Assembly: GCA_024637135.1 (NCBI GenBank)
Contig: JAGXFT010000007.1
Coordinates: 1 to 48,222, forward strand
Length of the DNA stretch: 48,222 bases
Source: Nitriliruptorales bacterium
GTDB lineage: Bacteria > Actinomycetota > Nitriliruptoria > Nitriliruptorales > Nitriliruptoraceae
Direction of reading: 5' to 3'
Part shown: positions 22,031 through 31,417 of the stretch, piece by piece
How the letters are laid out: every line of letters starts with the position of its first letter
Numbering within the stretch: position 1 is the stretch's first letter
Program-made: the position numbers and the translations under genes
The notes under the pieces: model-generated
The model's database searches: none
What the model saw: only the letters and a program-made list of their open reading frames with translations
Told to the model about the DNA's origin: nothing

Positions 22031-23310
22031 CGCTGGTCCATCGGCAGCCAGTCGCGATCGCGTTCGCCGATGTAGACCTGGCGTGGACGGGCGATGGCCT
22101 GGGCGGGGTCCAGCAGGTTCTCCTGCCATTGGGACAGCCAACCGGGGATGCGTCCGATGGCGAACAGGACCGGGAACATGGAGGTCGGGAAGCCCATGGC
22201 CTGGTAGATGATGCCGGAGTAGAAGTCGACGTTGGGATACAGCTTGCGCTCGACGAAGTAGTCGTCCTCCAGCGCAATCCGCTCCAGTTCGACCGCGATG
22301 TCGATCAGGGGGTTCTTGCCGGTCACCTCGAAGACGTCGTGGGCCAGGTCCTTGATGACCTTGGCACGCGGGTCGAAGTTCTTGTAGACCCGGTGGCCGA
22401 AGCCCATCAGCCGGAACTCGCCGTTCTTGGCCCGGTGCACGTACTCGGGGACCTGGTCGACCGAGCCGATCTCCTCCAGCATCCGCAGGACCGCCTCGTT
22501 GGCGCCACCGTGCTTGGGCCCGTACAGCGCCGCGACCGCACCGGCGGCGGCGGAGTAGGGGTCGGCGTCGGACGACCCGATGGTGCGCATGGTGGTGGTC
22601 GAGCAGTTCTGTTCGTGGTCGGCGTGGAGGATGAACAGCTGGTCCATCGCCTTCTCGAGGATGGGGTTGGGTTCGTACCGCAGCTCGGTGGTCTTCCACA
22701 TCATGTTGAGGAAGTTGCCGGCGAACGACAGCTCGTTGTCGGGGTACGCCGGACGCCACCCGATCGAGTGGCGGTAGGCGAAGGCTGCCAGCGTCGGGAA
22801 CTTGGCGATCAGGCGGGTCATCTGGAGGTGGCGGGTGTCGGGATCGGTGGCGTCCTTGGCCTCCGGGTAGAACGTCGACAACGCGGCCACCGTGGAGACC
22901 AGCATGCCCATGGGGTGGGCGTCGTGGTGGAACCCGTCGATGAAGTCCTTGATGTTCTCGTGGATGAAGGTGTGGTGCGTGATCTCGTAGGTCCACTCCT
23001 CGTACTCGCTCGCCGTGGGCAGCTCGCCCTTGAGCAGGAGGTAGCAGACCTCGAGGAAGCTGGCGTTGTTGGCAAGTTGCTCGATCGGGTACCCGCGGTA
23101 CTCCAGCACCCCGGCGGCACCGTCGATGTAGGTGATGTCGGAGCGGGTCGAGGCCGTGTTCTTGAACCCCGGGTCGTAGGACAGCATGCCGAAGTCGTCG
23201 TCGTCGACCTTGATCTGGCGCAGGTCCATGGCCGAGATCGTGTCGTCCGTCACCTCCACCTCGTAGGTCCGACCAGTGCGGTTGTCGGTGATCGTGAGGG
23301 TGTCGGCCAT
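22027..23310 (-). CDS. gltA: Citrate synthase (type II)
   Basis: MADTLTITDNRTGRTYEVEV...GVLEYRGYPIEQLA...HADHEQNCSTTTMRTIGSS...MGFGHRVYKNFDPRAK...RIPGWLSQWQENL. Confidence 0.97.
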   Translation of the reverse strand: MADTLTITDNRTGRTYEVEVTDDTISAMDLRQIKVDDDDFGMLSYDPGFKNTASTRSDITYIDGAAGVLEYRGYPIEQLANNASFLEVCYLLLKGELPTASEYEEWTYEITHHTFIHENIKDFIDGFHHDAHPMGMLVSTVAALSTFYPEAKDATDPDTRHLQMTRLIAKFPTLAAFAYRHSIGWRPAYPDNELSFAGNFLNMMWKTTELRYEPNPILEKAMDQLFILHADHEQNCSTTTMRTIGSSDADPYSAAAGAVAALYGPKHGGANEAVLRMLEEIGSVDQVPEYVHRAKNGEFRLMGFGHRVYKNFDPRAKVIKDLAHDVFEVTGKNPLIDIAVELERIALEDDYFVERKLYPNVDFYSGIIYQAMGFPTSMFPVLFAIGRIPGWLSQWQENLLDPAQAIARPRQVYIGERDRDWLPMDQR

Positions 23311-23538
23311 GCGTCGCTCCAGGAGCTGGGGAATCGTGGCGAAGGCAGCGAGAACCACGCTACCGCCACGGCTGCGGACCCGTCATGGCCACGGGGTGCG
23401 GGGACGAACGGGCCGGCGTCGGCGGTCCGTGCACGGCCGAATCGGCCGTCGAGACGACCGCTCCGAGCCGGTCGCCGGCCGGGTGGGAGTCGTGCCGAGG
23501 TCGCTGGGCGCAGCCGGTCGGGGGGGCACCGGTGCAGG

Positions 23539-23985
23539 TCATTCCGGCCGGGTGGCCCAGTCGCGGACGCGGCCCAGCAGGTCGGTCAGGACATCGGCCT
23601 CCTCGGCCGTCATCACCGAGCCCACCAGTTCGACCAGGTCCTCCTTGTGGGCCGGGACGGCGGCCTCGAGCGCCTGGAGTCCGGCCGGCGTGAGGACCGC
23701 GTTGACCCCGCGGGCATCGTCTTCGCTGGCGGCGCGCCGGACCAGGCCGCGACGCTCCATGCGGTCGATCAGGCGGGTCAGGCCCGACTTGGAGAGCAGC
23801 ACCCGGCGGGCGAGTTCCTGCATCCGGAGGCGATGGGCGGGCGCCTCCGACAGGTGCACGAGGACGTCGTAGTAGGGCAACGACAGTTCGCGGTCCCGGA
23901 AGCGGACGTTCAGGGCGTCCAGCAGTTGCGAATGGGCTTCGAGCAGGGTCCGGAAGGCCCGCAGGTGCGAGTCGGACAGGCTCAT
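23539..23985 (-). CDS. MarR-family transcriptional regulator
   Basis: ELSLPYYDVLVHLSEAPAHRLRMQELARRVLLSKSGLTRLIDRMERRGLVRRAASEDDARGVNAVLTPAG. Confidence 0.93.
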   Translation of the reverse strand: MSLSDSHLRAFRTLLEAHSQLLDALNVRFRDRELSLPYYDVLVHLSEAPAHRLRMQELARRVLLSKSGLTRLIDRMERRGLVRRAASEDDARGVNAVLTPAGLQALEAAVPAHKEDLVELVGSVMTAEEADVLTDLLGRVRDWATRPE

Positions 23986-24058
23986 GGTCGAATCTCCACG
24001 GTCGGGGGCGGGAACCGTCGCACCCCAGCACCGTGGCACGTGCGTGCCGTCGGCCCAT

Positions 24059-24847
24059 TCATGGCGGTCCCGCGCACAGTGGCTGGCAGGACGGGCACCA
24101 GGCCGCATGGCGTGCCTGCTGCCCGAGACTCGTCCCGACCACCGTGGTTCCGCAGCGCCTGCACGGACGTTGATCCCGGCCGGAGACCCAGAGGGTCCCC
24201 GGAGGGGCCCCGGGAACGGTCGTGCGACGTCGACGTGTGATGTTGTCGACGAGCTGGCGCCGTCCGAGAGCGTAGACGGTGGACAGATCGACATCAGCCA
24301 GTCGGTCGACCCGTGTTCGCGGGTCCTGGCGCGCGAGGTGGCTGGCCTCCATCGCCAGCACGTTGCCGAGCCCGGCGGCGATCGTCTGGTCCAGCAGGGT
24401 CTCGTGGAGCGACCGGGGTGGCCGGGACCGGGCACGTGCCACCACCTCGTCGAGGTCGACGTCGGGATCGGCGAGGTCCGGCCCCAGGCGCGCGAGCCGA
24501 GGATGGCGCGACACCCGGTCAGGGGCGAGCAGTTCCGCCACCGGAGCGCGCCGGCACGTTGCGCGGACCGTGTCGGTGGTCAGGGCGACCCGCAGGTCCC
24601 GCCCACCCGGGGGCCGCCGTGGCACCGGGGTCTGCAGGTCCCACCGTCCGGGCATGCCCAGGTGGACGTGGATGACCGCGTCGCTGACGTCGATGAGCAG
24701 GTGCTTGCCGTGGACGTCGATGCCGGTCACGGTCACGGGGGTCGGTGCCGGCCGCGGGAGTCGCGGCATGACGAGGTCGACGGTGCGTCCGACCAGCACC
24801 GGGCGCAGGCGCGCGGCATGCCGGTGGATGGTGTCACCCTCGGGCAT
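24059..24847 (-). CDS. Fpg/Nei-family DNA glycosylase (endonuclease VIII-like)
   Basis: MPEGDTIHRHAARLRPVLVG...HGKHLLIDVSDAVIHVHLGMPGRW...LLDQTIAAGLGNVLAMEASHLA...CRRCGTTVVGTSLGQQARHAAWCPSCQ zinc finger. Confidence 0.93.
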   Translation of the reverse strand: MPEGDTIHRHAARLRPVLVGRTVDLVMPRLPRPAPTPVTVTGIDVHGKHLLIDVSDAVIHVHLGMPGRWDLQTPVPRRPPGGRDLRVALTTDTVRATCRRAPVAELLAPDRVSRHPRLARLGPDLADPDVDLDEVVARARSRPPRSLHETLLDQTIAAGLGNVLAMEASHLARQDPRTRVDRLADVDLSTVYALGRRQLVDNITRRRRTTVPGAPPGTLWVSGRDQRPCRRCGTTVVGTSLGQQARHAAWCPSCQPLCAGPP

Positions 24848-24901
24848 GGCGGACTCGATGGAGGACTCGATGGCCCACTCGATGGTGGGGGCCACGGCCA
24901 T

Positions 24902-24939
24902 GCGAACACCCCGGCACCTTGCGGGGCCGGGGTGTTCGC
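24902..24939 (-). terminator. Strong hairpin between the histone-fold gene and the Fpg/Nei gene
   Basis: gcgaacaccccggc-accttgcggg-gccggggtgttcgc, perfect 14-bp stem. Confidence 0.75.
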
Positions 24940-24955
24940 GAGATGGTGCCTGGGT

Positions 24956-25132
24956 TCAGAGGTCGTACGGACGCAGCGTGCTGCGTCCGTTCTCCTTGGC
25001 CCGCTCGGCGCCAGCCTTCAGCATCTCATGCACCTTGGCGTTGAGAGCATCCGGGACATCCGACGAAAGCCGGAGGTCGAGGCTCTTGACAGCCTCCTTG
25101 ACCTTGCTGGTAACGATCACGTTTTCTGCCAC
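24956..25132 (-). CDS. Single-domain bacterial histone-fold protein (58 aa)
   Basis: (M)AENVIVTSKVKEAVKSLDLRLSSDVPDALNAKVHEMLKAGAERAKENGRSTLRPYDL: VxSKVKexvk...xxDVxdALNxKVxemLkxaxERAKxNGRxTxRPxDL pattern; GTG start at 25132 preceded by AAAGGA. Confidence 0.8.
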   Translation of the reverse strand: MAENVIVTSKVKEAVKSLDLRLSSDVPDALNAKVHEMLKAGAERAKENGRSTLRPYDL

Positions 25133-25262
25133 CGCGATTCCTTTCACTTGGCGGTTCAGGAGCAGACTATGGGCTGGATCGGCTGGATTCCGGCAACTTC
25201 GGGCCGCCCGGGCGGTCGTTCGACCGCATTTGCCTCCTTGACAACGAGGCCGCGATACCCGT

Positions 25263-28200
25263 TCAGGCCCCGAACCCCCCTGTTTGCCGTGGAACGAGCC
25301 CTTGTGGGGTCACGATGAACGGTCCGTCGGCGAGAAGGTGTCCGATCGGGTGGTCCATGGCGTCCGCGCCGTCGATGCGCTGGAGCCGGATCCTCGTGCC
25401 TGCGGCCTCGGCCGCTGCTCGCAGGCTCGACACCCACGTGGCGTCATCGGCACCGGAGAACGTCACCAGGGATCGTCCTCCGCGCTCCAGCAGGACCACC
25501 GGCCGCCCGGCCACCAGGCCGACCAGTGCGCCGACGGTGCGGGCGGGGCGACCGTCGCTGGGTGGCCACGCCAGGATCGACCCCCAGGGCTGGGCCGGGT
25601 CCGTGGCCGCCAGCACGACCGGGGCGGTCTCGGACTCGCGATGGCCACGGAGTCGGTCGACGACGCCGGGCAGGGCGAACTGCGCGGCACCCAGTCCGGC
25701 CACGAAGTAGCCGCGTCGTACGGTCCCGGTGGCCTCCATGCCGGCGAGCACGGGGTACAGGCCCGCCCATGCGCCCGGGATCGCCTCCGAGCGCACGCCG
25801 TCACCCGTGACGACGCCCTGGCGCTCCAACAGTGCACCGGCGAGACCCAGCTGGCGCCGAGTCGTGGCCGCGGTCGCCGTCGCCGCCCGTTCTCGTCGGG
25901 TCGGACCGTCCGGTTCCCCTCCCGGACTCGAGGTCCCGGCCCCATCGCCGGGGCCATCGGCCCGACGACCGTCGGCGAGGTCGGCGTCCGCGGCGTCGTT
26001 GCCGGCGAGGGCGTCGGCGGGATCGGGGAATGGATCGGGTTCCGTCAGGAGCGGGGTCGCCGTCCACCGTCCCTGGGCCGCGGGAGGTCCGCCACGGCGG
26101 AGGCGACCGGGACGTCGCCGTCGCCGACCACCGCCTCCGGCTGCTCGCCGCACGGTCCGGGCGCGCACCGCGGCGAACGAGTCGTTGGTGACCATCCCCG
26201 CCCACACCAGGTCCCACAGGGCGTCCAGCACGTCGTTGACCTCGCCGCCGCCCGCGGCGTCGTACAGGTCCGGCCAGAAGGCGGTGCGGTGCGTCGCGAG
26301 GTGTCGACGAAGGGCGTCGTGACGTGCGGTTCGGGGGGGCTCGTCGAGCGGGTGGGGGAGCAGGTCGGGGTGGTCCCGGAAGGCCAGCGCGAGGCGCCCG
26401 TCGCGCCGGCCCACCGATTCGATCCCACGCCATCCGACCTCGCCCGTGGCCATGACCTGGTCGAGGAGACCGGTCGCGTCACCCCGGACCCGGGCCGACA
26501 GGACCTGGGACTCCAGCGTCGAGGCCGCCAGGGGGGTGCCCTCCAGGACCTCGATCGCGTCCAGCAGGGCGTCGACGCCCGGGGGCGGGTCGACGACACC
26601 GTGCCAGTCCAGCAGGAACCTCGCGAAGGCTTCCTGCTCGACCGGTTCGATCTCGTTTCGCAGGGCCGCCAACGAGCGCCGCTTGAGTTGGCGCACGACG
26701 TCGATGTCAGCCCACTCCACGTCGCCACCGCCGGGCCGGAAGGCACCGGACGTGACCCGATCGCCAGCCTCGAGCGCACGCAGTGCACCGGTCACGCGAT
26801 CGGCGGTGGTGCCCAGGCGATGGGCGGCCTCGGCGGCCGTGAACGGCGTGTGGGTCCGTGCGTGGCGTGCCACCAGGTCCACGAGTGGTGACGGCACCGG
26901 GTCGGTGAAGGCCGACGGCAACCCCGGCGGCAGTGCCGCCCCCAGGCCGTCGCGCAACCGCGCGGCGTCCTCGGCCGCGGCCCAGCGCATGTCCCCGCCG
27001 ATGCCGACCTCGATGACGCGGCGCTGCGCGACCAGCTCGTCGAGGTGGGCGTCCAGGCTCGCCGGGTCGCGCAGGCGCAGGGCGAGTTCCTCGCGGGTGA
27101 GGGGACCGACATCGGCCACCAGGTCGGCCACCCCGTCCGGTCCCTTCAACCGCCGGTCACGACCCCGTTCGTCCACCGGCAGCAGGCGTTGCAGTTCGAG
27201 CCCGACCAGCTCCACGACCTCGGGGTCGAGCAGTTCGCGCAACTCGGCGTCCCCCAGCAGCTCGGCCAGCAGGTCCGGGTCCAGCGCCAACGCCGCTGCC
27301 CGGCGCTCGGCCGCGGGGGCGTCGTAGTCGTACATCCACTGGCCGACCCACGAGAACAGCAGGGCCTGCGCGAACGGCGACGGCGACGCGGTGTCGACGA
27401 CCCGGACCTTCAACCGGCGCGACTGGAGGTCCTCGAGCACCTGGGTCAGGGCCGGCAGGTCGAACACGTCCTGGAGCACCTCGCGCGTGGCCTCCAGCAG
27501 GATCGGGAAGGTCGGGTGGCCCAGCGCCACCTGCAACAGGTTGGCCGCCCGCTGACGCTGGAGCCAAAGCGCCGTTCGTTGACCCGGTCGCCGTCGTGGG
27601 AGCAGCAGGGCGCGCCCGGCGGCTTCGCGGAAACTGGTGGTGAAACGGGCGGTGGAGACCAGCCGGCTGCGCAGGAGGTCCTGCACGTCGGCCGGGTCGA
27701 GCGCGAGCAGGTCCAGGTCGACGTCGTCGTGGGCCTCCTGCAGGCGCAGCACGATGCCGTCGTCGGTCCACAGGACCTCGGGCTCGATCCCCTGTTCGTG
27801 GAGCCGGGCCTCGATCGCCATGGCCCACGGCGCCAGCACCGGCGCACCCAGCGGGGCGTGCACCACGATCCGCCAGTCACCAAGTTCGTCCCGGAAGCGC
27901 TCGACGACGACCGTGCGATCGTCGGGCACGATCCCGGTGGCCGCCTGTTGTTCGCCCAGGTAGTCCAGCAGGTTGGCCGTCGCGCGGGCGTCCAGCCCGT
28001 GTCCGTCCCGCAACCGGGCGGTGGCCTCGTCGCGGTCCAACGCGACCAACTCGCGGCTCAACGCGCCCATGGCCCGCCCGAGCTGGACGGAACGCCCGGG
28101 TCCGTCGCCGTGCCAGAACGGCAGCTTGCCGGGCCGACCGGGTGCCGGGGTGACGATGACGCGGTCATGGGTGATGTCATCGATGCGCCAGGTGGAGGCG

Positions 28201-29984
28201 CCCAGCACGAACGTGTCGCCGACCCGCGACTCGTGGACCATCTCCTCGTCGAGTTCGCCCACGCGCACCCCGTCGCCGAGCACCACCCGGTACAGCCCCC
28301 GGTCGGGGATGGTCCCGGCGTTGACCACGGCCAGTTGTTGGGTTCCGCCACGGGCCCGCAGCACTCCGTCGACCCGGTCCCACACGATCCGGGGGCGCAG
28401 CTCCGAGAACTCGTCGGACGGGTAGCGACCGGCCAGCAGGTCGAGCGTGGCCAGGAACACGTCACGACCGAGGTCGGCGTACGGGGCGGCGCCGCGGACC
28501 AGGTCGTAGAGCTCCTCGACCGGGCGATCGTCCATCGCCACCATCGCGACGACCTGCTGGGCCAGCACGTCCAGCGGATTGCGTGGGTAGCGCAACGGCT
28601 CGACGTCGCCGGCCAGCATCCGTTCGGCCACCACCGTCGCTTCCAGCAGGTCGTGGCGGAACTTGGGGAAGATCACGCCGCGGGAGGTCTCGCCGACCTG
28701 GTGGCCGGCACGTCCCACCCGTTGGAGCCCGGCCGCGACCGACCCGGGGGAGGCGATCTGCACCACCAGGTCGACCGCACCCATGTCGATGCCCAGTTCG
28801 AGGCTCGACGTCGCCACGAGCCCACGCACGCGACCGGCCTTGAGGTCGTCCTCCAGTTCGCGTCGATTGTCCTTGGACAGCGAGCCGTGGTGGGCCCGGA
28901 CCAGCGGCTCCACGTCCGACCGGAGGATCCGCTCCACCTCGTCCGGCAGGTCGGGGTCGAAGGGGTCGAGGCGGTCGCTCTGCAGGCCGGCCGCGTCCAG
29001 CCGGCCGCGTCGGACCCGCCGCGCATGCACGTCGTTGACGTCGGCGGCCAGGCGTTCGGACAGCCGCCGGGCGTTGACGAACACGATCGTGGAGGTGTGG
29101 CTGGTCACCAGGTCGACCAGGCGCGGATGGATCGCCGGCCAGATCGACCCGGTGGTCGCCGCGGTCGGATCGAGGTCGATGTCGTCCTCGGCGACGGGAT
29201 CGGCCATGTCGGCCACCGGGACCACGACCTCGAGGTCGATGTTTGGGGTGGCGCTGGCGTCAACGACCGTCACTGGTCGTGGACGTGCGCGCCCATCGGC
29301 ACCGCGGGCGACCCCGCCCAGGAAGGTCGCGATCTCGTCCAGGGGTCGTTGCGTGGCGGACAGGGCAAGGCGTTGGGGGCGCGGACGGTCCCCATCGCGG
29401 GTGACGACCTCGTCGAGTCGCTCCAGCGACAGCGCGAGGTGGCTGCCACGCTTGGTCGACGCCATCGCGTGGACCTCGTCCACGATGACGGTGCGAACGT
29501 CCGTGAGTGTTTCGCGGCCCCTGGATGTCAGGTAGAGGTAGAGGGATTCCGGGGTGGTGATCAGGATGTCGGGTGGGTTGCGGATCAGGCGCGCCCGGTC
29601 CCGGGACGACGTGTCACCGGTGCGGATCCCAACGGTGGGCACGCGGATCGGCAGGTCCATGCGCTGGGCCGCCAGTTCGATGCCGGTCAGCGGCGCCCGC
29701 AGGTTGCGGTCGATGTCGACGGCCAGGGCCCGTAGCGGCGAGAGGTAGACGACCCGTGTGCTCGTGGGGGGCTCCTCGGTGGTCATCAGGTCGTCGATGG
29801 CCGCCAGGAACGCCGCCAGCGTCTTGCCCGACCCCGTGGGGGCCAGCAACAGGGTCGACTCGCCGCGCTGGATGGCGGGCCAGGCGGCGGTCTGGGCCTC
29901 GGTGGGGTCCCGGAACGTGGTGGTGAACCAGGTCGACACCGCCGTCGAGAAGCCGTCGAGGACGGTGGTGGATGCGACGCTCAC
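25263..29984 (-). CDS. lhr: Lhr-family DEAD/DEAH-box ATP-dependent helicase
   Basis: 1573 aa from GTG at 29984 (GGAG upstream); LAPTGSGKTLAAFLAAIDDL, YLSPLRALAVDI, VDEVHAMASTKRGSHLALSLERLD, ALSATQRP, ATSSLELGIDMGAVDLVVQIASPGSVAAGLQRVGRAGHQVG. Confidence 0.95.
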   Translation of the reverse strand: MSVASTTVLDGFSTAVSTWFTTTFRDPTEAQTAAWPAIQRGESTLLLAPTGSGKTLAAFLAAIDDLMTTEEPPTSTRVVYLSPLRALAVDIDRNLRAPLTGIELAAQRMDLPIRVPTVGIRTGDTSSRDRARLIRNPPDILITTPESLYLYLTSRGRETLTDVRTVIVDEVHAMASTKRGSHLALSLERLDEVVTRDGDRPRPQRLALSATQRPLDEIATFLGGVARGADGRARPRPVTVVDASATPNIDLEVVVPVADMADPVAEDDIDLDPTAATTGSIWPAIHPRLVDLVTSHTSTIVFVNARRLSERLAADVNDVHARRVRRGRLDAAGLQSDRLDPFDPDLPDEVERILRSDVEPLVRAHHGSLSKDNRRELEDDLKAGRVRGLVATSSLELGIDMGAVDLVVQIASPGSVAAGLQRVGRAGHQVGETSRGVIFPKFRHDLLEATVVAERMLAGDVEPLRYPRNPLDVLAQQVVAMVAMDDRPVEELYDLVRGAAPYADLGRDVFLATLDLLAGRYPSDEFSELRPRIVWDRVDGVLRARGGTQQLAVVNAGTIPDRGLYRVVLGDGVRVGELDEEMVHESRVGDTFVLGASTWRIDDITHDRVIVTPAPGRPGKLPFWHGDGPGRSVQLGRAMGALSRELVALDRDEATARLRDGHGLDARATANLLDYLGEQQAATGIVPDDRTVVVERFRDELGDWRIVVHAPLGAPVLAPWAMAIEARLHEQGIEPEVLWTDDGIVLRLQEAHDDVDLDLLALDPADVQDLLRSRLVSTARFTTSFREAAGRALLLPRRRPGQRTALWLQRQRAANLLQVALGHPTFPILLEATREVLQDVFDLPALTQVLEDLQSRRLKVRVVDTASPSPFAQALLFSWVGQWMYDYDAPAAERRAAALALDPDLLAELLGDAELRELLDPEVVELVGLELQRLLPVDERGRDRRLKGPDGVADLVADVGPLTREELALRLRDPASLDAHLDELVAQRRVIEVGIGGDMRWAAAEDAARLRDGLGAALPPGLPSAFTDPVPSPLVDLVARHARTHTPFTAAEAAHRLGTTADRVTGALRALEAGDRVTSGAFRPGGGDVEWADIDVVRQLKRRSLAALRNEIEPVEQEAFARFLLDWHGVVDPPPGVDALLDAIEVLEGTPLAASTLESQVLSARVRGDATGLLDQVMATGEVGWRGIESVGRRDGRLALAFRDHPDLLPHPLDEPPRTARHDALRRHLATHRTAFWPDLYDAAGGGEVNDVLDALWDLVWAGMVTNDSFAAVRARTVRRAAGGGGRRRRRPGRLRRGGPPAAQGRWTATPLLTEPDPFPDPADALAGNDAADADLADGRRADGPGDGAGTSSPGGEPDGPTRRERAATATAATTRRQLGLAGALLERQGVVTGDGVRSEAIPGAWAGLYPVLAGMEATGTVRRGYFVAGLGAAQFALPGVVDRLRGHRESETAPVVLAATDPAQPWGSILAWPPSDGRPARTVGALVGLVAGRPVVLLERGGRSLVTFSGADDATWVSSLRAAAEAAGTRIRLQRIDGADAMDHPIGHLLADGPFIVTPQGLVPRQTGGFGA

Positions 29985-30002
29985 GATCGCTCCGGTCGGT
30001 CG

Positions 30003-30130
30003 TCGGTGCGGGCGGTGGCCTGGGCGGGGGTCTGGGCTGACGTCTGGGCGGTGGCCTGGGCGGGGGTCTGGGCGGTGGTCTGGGCGGAGCTCTGGCGGGG
30101 GGTCTCGTCGGGGGTGAGGGTGGGGGTGCC
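30003..30130. repeat. 12-bp-period tandem repeat (about 9-10 imperfect units) upstream of lhr
   Basis: tgggcggtggcc/tgggcgggggtc/tgggctgacgtc/tgggcggtggcc/tgggcgggggtc/tgggcggtggtc/tgggcggagctc/... Confidence 0.85.
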
Positions 30131-30228
30131 ATGACCCGGCCCGCCACCGCACACGCGGTGGCGAACGGGCATCGAGTCTGCCGCATGGGTGCGACACCGC
30201 AGTGTCCGTCGGGCCGCGGGCGGGCCGG

Positions 30229-30869
30229 TCAACACGACCACATCCCCAGCCCGGCCCGCCGCGCGGTCGCCTCCAGCGCCAAGACCTGGTCGTCGTACCC
30301 GTCGTTGGGTCGGAACAGGACCTCGCGTGCCCGTCCCTCCGCCAGCAGGGTGCCGTTGACCCACGTGCCGTCACTGGTCCACAGGTGCACGAGGTCGCGG
30401 CCGTACTGGTCCGTCACCTCGACGTCCCAGGCCACCCGCACCTCGCTGCCCGTTGGCAACAGGTCCGCCAGGCGGTCACGCGCCTCGCCCGCGCCACACT
30501 CCGCCGGCCGACCGTCGCGGGCGAGTTCGGGCGCGTCGATCCGCAACAGGCGGGCGCGGACGTCGTCGTCGGCTCGTCCCGGGGCGCCCGTGCGGATGTC
30601 GAGGTGGACGGTGTCGCCGTCGGACACCGACAGCACGATCGCGCGACCCGAGTCGGCCGGCGCAACCGGCCGCGCCACGCCCCCGTCGCCCCCGCCCGGA
30701 TCCCGCTCGGCCGGGGCCGTCGCGACGCGGCCGTCGTCCGCGGCCTCCGACGGGTGTCGACGACCGAACCGCGGTCCAACCAGGACCCGATCCGGTCGGG
30801 CCCGATGACGTACAGGACCAGGCCGACCACGATCAGGGTCGCCAGTCCCCGGCGCCTCAGGTCGTCCAT
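30229..30869 (-). CDS. Staphylococcal-nuclease-like (thermonuclease) protein with N-terminal TM anchor; apparent internal frameshift
   Basis: Frame A MDDLRRRGLATLIVVGLVLYVIGPDRIGSWLDRG (TM); frame B GRAIVLSVSDGDTVHLDIRTGAPG...RARLLRIDAPELARDGRPAECGAGEARDRLADLL...DQYGRDLVHLW...NGTLLAEGRA SNase domain. Confidence 0.8.
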
Positions 30870-31417
30870 GCGCGTCCCGTCCACGGCGGCAGGTTGCGGA
30901 CCTGGCGCGGCCGGCGACGGGTCGGTGTCGATCCCGGTCGGGTGTCGAGGTGTTCCTCGACCCAGGGCACCTCGGGCACACCGTCGACATCGATCACGGC
31001 CAGCAGGTCGGCCAGGCACCCGGGGAACAACGGGTCGGACAACGTGGCCAGGTCGGCCGGTCGGCACCAGCGCCACTCGTCGAGGGCCGCCACCTCGTAG
31101 TCCTCGAGGTGGACCGCGGCGACCGTTGGGCGACGGTCGAGCACGACATGCCAGAAGGACTCGACCTGCTCGGTGGGTCGGCCCAGGAAGGTGAACCGGG
31201 CGCGCCGGTGCAGGGCCGGGGGGCCGTCGAGGTCGACCTCGATGCCGGTTTCCTCGGCGAGTTCGCGCATGGCGGCGTCCACGGGGGTCTCGCCCTCGTC
31301 CGTCCCACCACCGGGCGTGAACCACCAACCCGCGTCGCCGCCGTCGGTGGCATGGCACAGCAGGACGGCTCCGGCAGGATCGCGGACCAGGACGCGACCG
31401 GCGCGACGCCGGATCAC
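30857..31417 (-). CDS. NUDIX hydrolase
   Basis: GWWFTPGGGTDEGETPVDAAMRELAEETGIEVDL; GTGA start/stop overlap with upstream gene. Confidence 0.93.
   Translation of the reverse strand: MIRRRAGRVLVRDPAGAVLLCHATDGGDAGWWFTPGGGTDEGETPVDAAMRELAEETGIEVDLDGPPALHRRARFTFLGRPTEQVESFWHVVLDRRPTVAAVHLEDYEVAALDEWRWCRPADLATLSDPLFPGCLADLLAVIDVDGVPEVPWVEEHLDTRPGSTPTRRRPRQVRNLPPWTGRAWTT

Noticed and set aside
27045-29735. 896-aa plus-strand ORF opposite lhr
   Set aside because: Antisense shadow of the Lhr helicase, compositionally biased.
30003-30130. Possible CRISPR-like repeat
   Set aside because: Units are contiguous 12-mers with no spacers and no cas genes nearby.
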